A DNA stretch of 34,258 nucleotides. Source: Pirum gemmata (lineage: Eukaryota; Opisthokonta; Ichthyosporea). Under the pieces are notes generated by a model, which was not told where the DNA came from, made no database searches, and saw only the letters and a list, made by a program, of their open reading frames with translations. The stretch is taken from the NCBI GenBank assembly GCA_002812295.1, contig PDIN01000005.1, forward strand, positions 1 to 34,258. Reading direction: 5' to 3'. Both the position numbers and the translations under genes were made by a program. Positions 17,394-25,584 of this stretch are shown here, piece after piece; positions within the stretch are counted from its first letter, which is position 1, and the number at the start of each line of letters is the position of its first letter.

Positions 17394-18590
17394 TTATTTT
17401 ATAGAAGTATACAAGGAAATCAAAATTTCATAGTTTTTAACAATGGTATTCATCATAACAATATTATCAAATAAAATCTTGTCCATTGTAAGGGAGATGT
17501 TGTCCTTGTGTTCATTGAGTTGTATAACACTAGAGGTGATTTCCGATTTAGTTTCTTTAACTTTATTCAACTTATTTTGCAAAGCTAGAACTTCATTAGA
17601 GGTACTAGCCTGGGGCACTGACTCCAAAATTTTATTAATTTTGATGTTTAATTCCATGTGATTGTTTTTAGTTTCGCCGAAAAGCTTTGTAAATTTAGTA
17701 ATCATTTCCTCCAAGCTTTCTTTCTTTTTAAAAATAGTTGGAAAGCATTCAAAGGCCTTTTGATTCCTTGTCATCATATTTTGAATAGTTTTTAAATGTT
17801 TATGGAAATTATTGTCTAGAATTCTTTGCAAGCCACTTCTTACTACTTGCATTTCCGAACCCAATTTATTAATTTTTCCGACAACGTATTCCAAGTCAGC
17901 TACAATAAACATTTGCCGATAATTATTGAAAATCACATTATCACATAATTTTAAATTTTTACTTAAATCAATGGACGTTTTGCCTTTATCGTGTATGAAA
18001 GGTGACTCTTTGCATATAAAAGTCACCACTTTATCCTGGTTCATTATCATGCACATGTATTGATGGTATACTACTGCCAAACGGTAGCGGGATTGAACCA
18101 AACTATATTTCAATCTTTTTAGTTGCCTTTCCATGTCTTTCACGTCTTGGATATCACCATTATCCATATTGGTATCAATAACGCTCTTATAGGTTACTTC
18201 TAATCTGTGTACAATATCTTGTTCGCCTTCAAAGTCGTCGGACCAATATCCCGATTGTAGTTCTACTTTTCCATCATTATCGCGATAAGTCTCGGCAATA
18301 TCCTGTTCATTTTGCTTCTGACCAAACGTATCGGCAATACTTGTGTTGTTAGGTTGATCGATTTCTATGGGAATTAAATGGTATAGACGTTCGGTGTTTT
18401 TAAGGATATTTAAATTAGATTCATTTTTAATAGACATGTCGTATTTTTTATGTATATCTACAAAAAATTGCTGACCAGTCAACTCATTGAAACATTCAAT
18501 TATTCTAACTTTATCACCTAAAGCAAAAAATTTACGAATACTAATATGGTATTCGTTAAATAACTTTTCCAATTTACTAATATAAGTCAT
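17394..18590 (-). CDS. Coiled-coil hypothetical protein, 398 aa
   Basis: The N-terminal ~90 residues form a compact-looking domain (FALGDKVRIIECFNELTGQQFFVDIHKKYDM), followed by an acidic linker (~105-130) and two long helical regions, ~145-180 and ~250-375, with heptad-like Leu/Ile/Val spacing. No membrane segment or catalytic motif. Similar N-terminal layouts occur in unnamed proteins of several giant viruses as far as I recall, but I cannot name a family. It heads a run of minus-strand genes rich in membrane-anchored and coiled-coil proteins, so a virion or assembly role is plausible (inference). The ATG at 18590 is followed by a 66-base spacer to the next gene's stop. Confidence 0.62.
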   Translation of the reverse strand: MTYISKLEKLFNEYHISIRKFFALGDKVRIIECFNELTGQQFFVDIHKKYDMSIKNESNLNILKNTERLYHLIPIEIDQPNNTSIADTFGQKQNEQDIAETYRDNDGKVELQSGYWSDDFEGEQDIVHRLEVTYKSVIDTNMDNGDIQDVKDMERQLKRLKYSLVQSRYRLAVVYHQYMCMIMNQDKVVTFICKESPFIHDKGKTSIDLSKNLKLCDNVIFNNYRQMFIVADLEYVVGKINKLGSEMQVVRSGLQRILDNNFHKHLKTIQNMMTRNQKAFECFPTIFKKKESLEEMITKFTKLFGETKNNHMELNIKINKILESVPQASTSNEVLALQNKLNKVKETKSEITSSVIQLNEHKDNISLTMDKILFDNIVMMNTIVKNYEILISLYTSIK

Positions 18591-18655
18591 TTCTATTGAT
18601 TTAAATAAAATTTTAGTTATATTTAAATTAAGATATTTTTTTTTTTTGTTTTTTT

Positions 18656-19960
18656 TTAGAAAGTACCTGGTACCGTATTCAACATTAAATCGTCAAAGTG
18701 ACCTATACCATTGCTTACACTAAAACCAACACCACTTCCTGAATGTTGGGTAATACCTTGTTGAGTAAACTCGTAGCCTTGAGAATCCGATGTGGCCGTG
18801 TTAGCGTTAAGAAAGACTTTTGGTGCTGATATGTAACAAGCCGACCCATCACAATTAATATCTTGTGTACGACTATCAATTCTATTTGCGTATTCATTAG
18901 CGTCTTGAATTCCTTGTTCAGCCATAGTATAAACCCCGGCCGCACTACTAAGGGCATTTTGAGCAGCATCTACACCTTGTTGGGCCAAAGTATTAGCCCC
19001 TTGAATACCAGCTTGGGCATAGTTATAAACCTCGGCCGCGCTACTAAGAGCACCTTGGGCAGCATCTACACCTTGTTGGGCTAAAGTATTGGCACTTTGA
19101 ATTCCTGATTGGGCATAGTTATAAACCCCGGCTGCACTACTAAGGGCACTTTGTGCGTCATTGACACCTTGTTGGGCCAAAGTATTAGCATTTTGTGCAG
19201 CATCTACACCTTGTTGGGCCAAAGTATTGGCCCCTTGAATTCCGGATTGGGCATAGTTATAAACCCCGGCTGCACTACTAAGAGCACCTTGGGCAGCATC
19301 TACACCTTGTTGGGCTAAAATATTGGCACTTTGAATTCCTGATTGGGCATAATTATAAACCCCGGCTGCACTACTAAGGGCACCTTGGGCCAAAGTATTA
19401 GCACCTTGGGCCAAAGTATTAGCACTTTGGGCAGCATCAACACCTTGTTGGGCCAAAGTATTAGCACTTTGGGCAGCATCTACACCTTGTTGGGCCAAAG
19501 TATTGGCACTTTGGGCAGCATTTACACCTTGTTGCGCCAACCCAAAAGCACCCGCTGCACTGCTAAGAGCACTGTCCCCTTTATTAATGGCTTCACCTAG
19601 TACTTGTTTCAAGGATACTTCATTCTCCCCTGTACGTAAATTTGTACGTGCATAATCTTTCAATGACTTTTTAGGGGAAGTTTTATAGTTTTCTTTTGAT
19701 AAGTTATCATAATCGTAATTAGCCTTGTAATTTTCAACATCCGAACACTGGTTACAAGTGTTACGACGACGATTTTTAAAGAACCAATGAATCACTAGTC
19801 CTATAATAATAACTCCAATAATCATCATCAACGTTTTATTACTTCCACCACATTCACTACCACTACTATTACCACTACTACTACCACTACTATACCTGTT
19901 GATAAATGGTGTTAAACTGTCAGTATAACCAATTGAAAAACTTGGATCGGAAAAACTCAT
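18656..19960 (-). CDS. Membrane-anchored amphipathic-repeat protein
   Basis: 434 residues. Ser/Gly-rich N-terminus, one membrane segment at ~43-61 (LMMIIGVIIIGLVIHWFF) followed by FKNRRR, so the C-terminal part may lie inside by the positive-inside rule. Residues ~130-360 consist of repeats with a 14-residue core GVDAAQSANTLAQQ and a larger unit in which ALSSAAGVYNYAQSGIQ is interposed, a pattern suited to a long amphipathic helix like apolipoprotein or LEA repeats. A non-repeated C-terminal domain (~365-434) with two Cys (CDGSACYIS) ends the protein. I do not know a named homologue. Two 14-residue heptad pairs per 28 residues suit lipid or scaffold binding. Confidence 0.7.
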   Translation of the reverse strand: MSFSDPSFSIGYTDSLTPFINRYSSGSSSGNSSGSECGGSNKTLMMIIGVIIIGLVIHWFFKNRRRNTCNQCSDVENYKANYDYDNLSKENYKTSPKKSLKDYARTNLRTGENEVSLKQVLGEAINKGDSALSSAAGAFGLAQQGVNAAQSANTLAQQGVDAAQSANTLAQQGVDAAQSANTLAQGANTLAQGALSSAAGVYNYAQSGIQSANILAQQGVDAAQGALSSAAGVYNYAQSGIQGANTLAQQGVDAAQNANTLAQQGVNDAQSALSSAAGVYNYAQSGIQSANTLAQQGVDAAQGALSSAAEVYNYAQAGIQGANTLAQQGVDAAQNALSSAAGVYTMAEQGIQDANEYANRIDSRTQDINCDGSACYISAPKVFLNANTATSDSQGYEFTQQGITQHSGSGVGFSVSNGIGHFDDLMLNTVPGTF

Positions 19961-20053
19961 TCTACTTAGTTTATTTTATTATAATATGAAAATATATATT
20001 ATAATAAAAAAAATTTTTTTTTTAGTTTATGAGTATATTATACATTTTACTCT

Positions 20054-20188
20054 TTAATAGTATACAAAAGAAGATTTTTCTTCATCCTCGTCTTTTTTTC
20101 TTATAAAAAAGTACCAAACAGCAGCTGCTATTAAAACTCCTACACCGATGATAATTGGCCATTTGTAATTTTCAAAAAACTCGTTCAT
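20054..20188 (-). CDS. Small single-span membrane protein, 44 aa
   Basis: A short open frame with an ATG at 20188 and stop at 20054. It encodes a polar head (MNEFFENYKWP), a membrane segment at ~11-29 (IIIGVGVLIAAAVWYFFI), then RKK and an acidic tail (DEDEE) ending in FVYY. The hydrophobic segment with basic residues just after it is what a real small type III membrane protein would show, and random sequence of this AT content would rarely give it. Its start lies 15 bases downstream of the next gene's stop on the same strand, within a row of membrane-protein genes. Function unknown; small virion membrane proteins are typical of poxviruses and relatives. Confidence 0.62.
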   Translation of the reverse strand: MNEFFENYKWPIIIGVGVLIAAAVWYFFIRKKDEDEEKSSFVYY

Positions 20189-20202
20189 CCTTTATTTATT
20201 TA

Positions 20203-20223
20203 TTAATTTATTATACTAAAAAA

Positions 20224-20258
<35 letters not shown>

Positions 20259-21930
20259 TCCCTAATACATTAACATTCTTATGTGTAGTACAAGACAAAT
20301 CATCACATTGCCATCCTTGGGTATTTGATGATAATAACAAAGCCTTCCAAAAAGTTGTTCCGTTATCAGAGTTAGATGTGGGATCGTTTTTATAGGTATC
20401 ATATTCCATGCTGTTTCTTGGCCCGACATGCTCACCACCATTAGACAAATAGTATAATCCTTGTGTAGCCAAGTTATGAACGACCATGCCGGGAGTTCTT
20501 CGAGATTGAAATATCAATTTCATTTGTTCATTGTTTTCGACTACTTTAAAACCCCCAACTAGATCGTTACTAAAGGCTGAAGGAATGGCCGAGTATTCAT
20601 TCCCTGTTCTAATAGGTTTAGTTATGGGATTATAATCTGAGTCATCCCATGACGCTCTGTAATTTTGTAGAATATTATTGGCATTGGTATTGACATCGTT
20701 TTGTAGAATATTGGCATTGGTATTGGTATTGGCATTGGCATTGGCATTGGCATTGGCATTGGCATTGGCATTGGCATCATTGACAACATTAAAAATAGAA
20801 TTGGTCTTATTAGAAGTGTTAATACGTGTTAACACAAATTCGTAACCTGGCGAGTTAGCTCCACCAAGTTGATATAAATAATAATCTTTTCCGTCTAAAG
20901 ATTTTTCAACTATGGCGGTAGGTGCTTGACCTTCAGTACCGTTCAAAGTAAAAGTGGAAATACGACCCCAATGTTTCGGAGCCGCATACCATGGAATAGC
21001 AAACGGCTTTCCATCTTGGACTTCCACCAAAGTCAACCTTAAGGTAGAAGGATGACTACCAGCATTGACCAAAGTAAATTTGTCACCTGTAGTTATTTCT
21101 TCTGTGGTTGGACCGGGTTCACGTTCTACCAATGCGGAACCTTTGTAATAGAATTCGGTTAGACAAGTATTATTTCTACATACTTGACCATTCGGACAAG
21201 GACATTGGTAGTTGCGGTTACAGTTATCTTTGTAAGTTCTTCCACATACTTTCCCGCTACAGTCTCTAGGGTCACTTATACAAGGACAAGGACAAGTATA
21301 CTGGGTACCACAAAAGTCGGTATAAACAGTGGAACCACAATCCTTATCGGCACATTTATCACCGACCGGATTACACATTTGGTTTTTGATGTCGGCAATG
21401 TCGGATTGATTGATAGTGGCCGTACCTAGAACATTTGCTATGGTTTGTTCATGGATATTAATACTAGAACTTAATTGGGCCACTTGTTGTATTTGCGTAG
21501 TAGCACTACTTAATAACTGACTAATGTCCGATTGATTTTCAAGCAGGTCTGTATTTACTTGACTAGCACTAGTGAGTAGCCTGTCCAACCCGGACTCTTG
21601 ATCGGATATTTTTGCTCTGTTATCTATAATAGAAGTATTTAAAGTTTTTAATTGATTTATTTCTTGAGTTTGTTGTTGATTTTTGGTAATAACTTTTCCT
21701 ATTTGTTCTGAATTAGCGTTAATACCCGTACTTAAATTATTCAATTGATCAATTTCATTATCTACTATATTCATTAGCCGTTCTAATTCCTCTATTCTAG
21801 ATTGATCAGGTTGGTCATTTTCATTGTCAGGTTTTTTTGTACTGAATATTACAGCTACAATAGCAATGATTAAAGCTATCACCGCTATGCCCCCGGCTAT
21901 ATAAACATAGGTAGTTTGTTGTTGTACCAT
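20203..21930 (-). CDS. Membrane-anchored coiled-coil protein with Cys-rich repeats
   Basis: 575 residues. One membrane segment at ~8-30 (YVYIAGGIAVIALIIAIVAVIF), a Gln/Leu-rich coiled coil ~40-180, then a block of ~16 cysteines at ~185-260 in two similar units (KCADKDCGSTVYTDFCGTQY... and DCSGKVCGRTYKDNCNRNY...), each followed by a CPCP motif, reminiscent of small disulfide knots. Next comes a beta-rich domain, an Asn-Ala repeat (~393-410) and a further domain with WQCDDLSC. This reads as an extracellular or virion-surface stalk with a globular head (inference). The last ~17 residues are encoded by a 29-base homopolymer run (poly-Lys) plus FFFSIIN, so the exact C-terminus depends on run length. 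Confidence 0.72.
20228..20256. repeat. 29-base T homopolymer at the 3' end of a coding sequence
   Basis: Poly-T on the plus strand, read as AAA codons (Lys) by the minus-strand gene at 20203-21930. A one-base change in run length would switch the C-terminal frame of that gene. Confidence 0.8.
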
Positions 21931-21971
21931 TTATTATTTATTATTTTAAAACATAATTTTTTTTTCTAGAT

Positions 21972-22799
21972 TTATTTAACCATCTTTAGCATACTTTTTG
22001 CTCCATCTACTAGCCCACCTACATCCACATCTTTCATATTGCCAACAACGTCTTCGTACCCGCCACCACCAACTTCTTCGTAACCTCCCTCATCCCCACC
22101 CCCACCACCGATTAACATAGGAATCACTACAATCATCATTATGACTCCTATAATGATTAACAAAGGCATCATCATCATGCCTAGTAACGCTGACATATCA
22201 ACACCCGTAGATTTTTGTGATAAATCAAGTTTAGCCTCATTAGTTACTTTGGTAGCCGAAGTATTCTTAGCAATGGAAGTTTTAGTATTGTCTACTACGC
22301 CCTCGGCCATTTGTTCCATAAAAAACTTTTGAGTAAATTCACATTTACCTAAACTAAAAACATTTCTTGCCTCAATATCTTGAGATCCTTTACCTGTGAT
22401 GCTTATATCGTTGTTAATAGCAGTACAAAAATTAGCAGTCATACAGGTGTCAATAGTATTGTTAATCGCAGAGTCTTCAATGTTAATATTTGAAGCACCG
22501 AGAACACCTTTAGTTTCTTGTTGTATTGTTTTAATAATGGAGTTGGTGAGTTCAGAAGAAACATCGTTAGTAACTTCATTAAGTTCTTCGTTAGTAATTG
22601 TTCCTAAAGCCGCCAATTTGCTATCGGATATTTGTAAAGCACTATAACCACCTAAACAAATAGTGTTATTTGTTTTAATACTCTGTGACACACTGCTATC
22701 TACCGAAGAACTACTATTTAAGTTGGTCATGCTATTTGTGGCAATATTAGTCATGATATCATTCATCATTTCGGTTTTTGATTTGGATACGTTTGGCAT
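21972..22799 (-). CDS. Poxvirus L1/F9-like virion membrane protein (putative)
   Basis: 275 residues. The long Ser/Thr/Asn-rich N-terminal body with regularly placed Cys at 48, 119, 125 and 153, IDTCMTANFC, GKC and the single membrane segment at ~205-230 (MMMMPLLIIIGVIMMIVVIPMLI) fit the L1R/F9L family, whose members sit in the virion membrane and take part in virus entry in poxviruses and are found in ASFV and other NCLDVs. Four of the expected disulfide Cys are visible; poxvirus L1 has six. Odd: family members start Met-Gly and are myristoylated, but here the start is MPN, so no myristoylation at residue 2 is expected. The tail after the membrane segment is Gly-rich and acidic. Called from overall pattern, not an alignment. 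Confidence 0.6.
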   Translation of the reverse strand: MPNVSKSKTEMMNDIMTNIATNSMTNLNSSSSVDSSVSQSIKTNNTICLGGYSALQISDSKLAALGTITNEELNEVTNDVSSELTNSIIKTIQQETKGVLGASNINIEDSAINNTIDTCMTANFCTAINNDISITGKGSQDIEARNVFSLGKCEFTQKFFMEQMAEGVVDNTKTSIAKNTSATKVTNEAKLDLSQKSTGVDMSALLGMMMMPLLIIIGVIMMIVVIPMLIGGGGGDEGGYEEVGGGGYEDVVGNMKDVDVGGLVDGAKSMLKMVK

Positions 22800-22887
22800 A
22801 ATGATCTGAACACTTTTATTTCATATTAAATTTTTTTTTTCTTTTTTTTTTCTTTTTTTTTATAATTAATAAAATAATAAATTAATC

Positions 22888-23337
22888 ATGGCTCGTGATA
22901 TGGAAAAAAGTGAATGCAAAGAAAAAGAAATATCGGAAGGTTGTGGTGGATCAAAAGCTGCCCTCAGAAGAAATCAAGGCTTGCCTCCTTTGGAGAAAAA
23001 GACGTACCATGTGAAAGTTAAAAATCCGCTCACTGATTTCTTGAGATCAAATCCCATAACAGGTGCAATTTTTACCGCAGTTAATGGAATGATAGCGACT
23101 TCCCATAAAATATCCAGTGGTATGAGTCCTCGGTTTAATCTACCCAAACAGATGCAAGGTACAGTGAACTTAATATCCACGTTAATTACTTATGTTATTA
23201 TATTTTTTATCGTTTATATTATTGCCAAATTATTATCTTCCCAAAACAAATCATTATCATCATCATCATCATCATCATCTTACAAATATCTTTTAGGAGC
23301 GGCCTCGTCTTTACCTAGTGTTGTTAGCCCATTTTAA
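22888..23337 (+). CDS. Small membrane protein, 149 aa, Ser-run
   Basis: Charged Cys-containing head (SECKEKEISEGCG), a middle with FLRSNPITGAIFTAVNG, a membrane segment at ~92-115 (TVNLISTLITYVIIFFIVYIIAKLL), then a Ser run of about ten and a hydrophobic end. The family is unknown to me. The head has two Cys around an acidic stretch. It is divergent from the L1/F9-like gene and adjacent to other membrane-protein genes, suggesting that it belongs to the same virion set. The ATG is preceded by T-rich and TTAATAA sequence as elsewhere. Confidence 0.62.
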   Translation: MARDMEKSECKEKEISEGCGGSKAALRRNQGLPPLEKKTYHVKVKNPLTDFLRSNPITGAIFTAVNGMIATSHKISSGMSPRFNLPKQMQGTVNLISTLITYVIIFFIVYIIAKLLSSQNKSLSSSSSSSSYKYLLGAASSLPSVVSPF

Positions 23338-23397
23338 AGTAAAATATAGCAAAATTATTATAATTAAAAAAAAAAAAAAAAAAAAAATAAAAAAAGA

Positions 23398-24549
23398 ATG
23401 TCAGAGAAGCAACTGATAGAATTCTTGACTTTGTATGATGCCAACCGATGGCGGTTATTTGAAAACAAGTTTTTAATTGATTTACTAAACAACACTAAGT
23501 ACCATCTTGGTAGTACAGAATACATGACTCACATGAAAAATTTACGCCAAATATACCCAGACTACGAAATTCCAAAATGGCAACCAGGTGATCGTTTAAA
23601 ATTATTGGATTTGAAACCTTTGTTAACTTCAATTCACATAACTCAAGATCAAACATTGGTAGATAAGCTAGTGGAATTATACCTAAAGATTGATTCTTTC
23701 ACCTTTAGAAAAGCCAGGCAAAATATTTTGAACTCGAAAAATCCTCAACAAAAAGCTGCTTTTTACAACGACTACAAACAATTGAAAAATGACTTAAGGA
23801 AAGACATTTATGACGTTTATAATAATCGTATATTCTTTTTAGCTAACCCAGTGGTACAAAAGGTACAAGAAAAGGTACAAGAAAAGGTACAAGAAAAGGT
23901 ACAAGAAAAGGTACAAGAAAAGGTACAAGAAAAGGTACAAGAAAAGGTACAAGAAAAGGTACAAAAGGTACAGGAGGAACAAGAAAAGGTTGTCCCCACG
24001 TCATTTAATAGATTATCATCAGCATCAAAAGATACTTTTAATTTATTGAAGGAAAAAAATTTAGAATACGTACTGTATATGTATAAAAATCTCCAGTCTT
24101 TGTATGAGCTTTTATTTACAACTATTGAAGCAAATAATGCAGATAAGGATAACTGGAAAGCAAAATTTGTTGAAAATAGTAATAAATTTATAGAAACTGA
24201 TTTTGATTTTGAAAAAGTACTAGATTTACAGGAACAAATTATGGATATTATGGAAAAGAATTGTAGTTTTTACAGCAATTTATTAGAATGGGAAAAAGAA
24301 TCTTTTGAGGATATATCGGATAGATTTAATAAGTTTACGTGTAATGAAGCTGTTATATTTCATTCGTTCAATAATTATTTTAGTATAAACCAAATTTTTT
24401 CAGTTATTCTTAAAGAGTTAAATCTTGATGAAACAAACATAAAATCAACAGTGGTAACAAAAAACATACAAGATATCACTAACACTACCGATCAAAAGAC
24501 CTGGTTTAGTTACATTAACCCATTTCCATATTTTTGGAAAAAAAGTTAA
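23398..24549 (+). CDS. Coiled-coil hypothetical protein with VQEK repeats
   Basis: 383 residues. N-terminal ~150 residues are a helical domain with many aromatic and Lys residues (LRQIYPDYEIPKWQPGDRLKLLDL). Residues ~155-185 are eight or so copies of VQEK, from an exact 12-base tandem repeat (GTACAAGAAAAG) at about 23868-23970. The C-terminal ~180 residues are helical and acidic, ending in YINPFPYFWKKS. No membrane segment or catalytic motif is seen. The 12-base repeat keeps the frame and would form a charged helix. The start is preceded by a 22-base A run. The gene stops three bases from its convergent neighbour's stop. Confidence 0.65.
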   Translation: MSEKQLIEFLTLYDANRWRLFENKFLIDLLNNTKYHLGSTEYMTHMKNLRQIYPDYEIPKWQPGDRLKLLDLKPLLTSIHITQDQTLVDKLVELYLKIDSFTFRKARQNILNSKNPQQKAAFYNDYKQLKNDLRKDIYDVYNNRIFFLANPVVQKVQEKVQEKVQEKVQEKVQEKVQEKVQEKVQEKVQKVQEEQEKVVPTSFNRLSSASKDTFNLLKEKNLEYVLYMYKNLQSLYELLFTTIEANNADKDNWKAKFVENSNKFIETDFDFEKVLDLQEQIMDIMEKNCSFYSNLLEWEKESFEDISDRFNKFTCNEAVIFHSFNNYFSINQIFSVILKELNLDETNIKSTVVTKNIQDITNTTDQKTWFSYINPFPYFWKKS

Positions 24550-24552
24550 TAG

Positions 24553-24960
24553 TTAATAGTTCATATTAAACAACATTTGAGGGTGATTAGTTTGTAGTGT
24601 ATCTTGTAATTTAATAGGTGGTGTCGGTGCCAAGTTGGTCATCAACAAAGCATCCCAAGGATTAGTATCTTTAAACAAGGTTTCGGTTTCATAAAAGTTT
24701 GTAACATAATTGGTAATGAAATTTACTATATGATCGTTTAAAAAAATAAAATCTTCCGCAAGAATATTGCCACGAATCATTTCTAAAGCTATCATCTTAA
24801 TTTGATCATTAGGGATTATTATTTTTTTGTAACAAGGATGTACGTCGGCTAAACGTGTTGTTAACTGCTTTTGTATATATTCATAATTCACCATGTGCTC
24901 AGGTATGGGACAGTCTTGTCCATAATCATAGTCAACTCCAACATTAATTAACTCATTCAT
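24553..24960 (-). CDS. Small hypothetical protein, 135 aa
   Basis: A compact, non-repetitive frame with no membrane segment. Acidic N-terminus (YDYGQDCPIPEHMV), a KKIIIPNDQIKMIALEMIRGN helix-like middle, and a C-terminal segment ending ...HPQMLFNMNY. Two Cys lie near residues 16 and 43. It is upstream (minus strand) of nothing but a (TTTTA)n spacer, then the SR-containing gene at 25027. Not recognised. Unlike its neighbours it has no amino-acid repeats, which supports a conserved function. Confidence 0.6.
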   Translation of the reverse strand: MNELINVGVDYDYGQDCPIPEHMVNYEYIQKQLTTRLADVHPCYKKIIIPNDQIKMIALEMIRGNILAEDFIFLNDHIVNFITNYVTNFYETETLFKDTNPWDALLMTNLAPTPPIKLQDTLQTNHPQMLFNMNY

Positions 24961-25026
24961 TTATTTTATTTTATTTTATTTTATTTTATTTTATTTTATT
25001 TTATTTTATTTTATTTTATTTTATTT
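24961..25026. repeat. (TTTTA)n / (TTTAT)n pentanucleotide repeat
   Basis: About thirteen perfect TTTTA units fill the spacer between two minus-strand genes; the ATG of the downstream gene (24960) and the stop of the upstream gene (25027) are immediately at its ends. Confidence 0.9.
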
Positions 25027-25551
25027 TCATCTGAACCTAAACTTGCGCTTTTTCTTCATTGACGCAGTTCTTCTTTTCCTATTTACATCATGGTCGTCAG
25101 GGGATCTTGACCGAGATTGTTGTTGTGTTGGTGAATATGAACATTTTTGAGAATTTTCAGTCAAATCGTAATTAGATTGCGTTTGAATGAAAGGGGTAGT
25201 CTGGTAAACATTTTTATTATTGTTGGTGGTATTGAGGGTATTGAGGGTATTGAGGGTATTGTGGGTATTAAGGGTATTGTGGTATTTAGATTTTTTTCGG
25301 AAAGATTTTATAAAAGGTATCTCGGAAGCAGTACTATAGGTACTACCGCTTTCTATAGTTTTCATTCTATATGGTTTGGTAGAGGTCATAGCCGACACTT
25401 CATGAGGGATATTATTTTCCGTTTTTAGCTTTTGGTAGGTGACAGCTAAAAAAGTAATTTGATTAACAATTTCAAAATATTTTTTTACATCATGGTCATA
25501 AATAAGTCCGAGATTCTCGATAATCATTTCATTAAGAATGTGGTCAGACAT
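25027..25551 (-). CDS. Hypothetical protein with Asn-Thr-Leu repeat and basic SR/RK tail, 174 aa
   Basis: N-terminal ~55 residues are helical (MSDHILNEMIIENLGLIYDHDVKKYFEIVNQITF...). Residues ~92-108 are NTLNTLNT-type repeats, and the C-terminus is SRSRSPDD...RKRRTASMKKKRKFRFR, a strongly basic tail that could be a nuclear-localisation or nucleic-acid-binding segment. It is not recognised. Neighbour of the PD-(D/E)XK nuclease gene, 33 bases apart and co-oriented, so the two may be co-transcribed. Confidence 0.6.
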   Translation of the reverse strand: MSDHILNEMIIENLGLIYDHDVKKYFEIVNQITFLAVTYQKLKTENNIPHEVSAMTSTKPYRMKTIESGSTYSTASEIPFIKSFRKKSKYHNTLNTHNTLNTLNTLNTTNNNKNVYQTTPFIQTQSNYDLTENSQKCSYSPTQQQSRSRSPDDHDVNRKRRTASMKKKRKFRFR

Positions 25552-25584
25552 TTTATATTTACCAAATATAATAATATTTTTAAT

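Noticed and set aside
18863-19600. Several plus-strand frames opposite the amphipathic-repeat gene
   Set aside because: Translations are repeats created by the antisense of GVDAAQSANTLAQQ units; the minus-strand frame has the membrane segment and unique ends.
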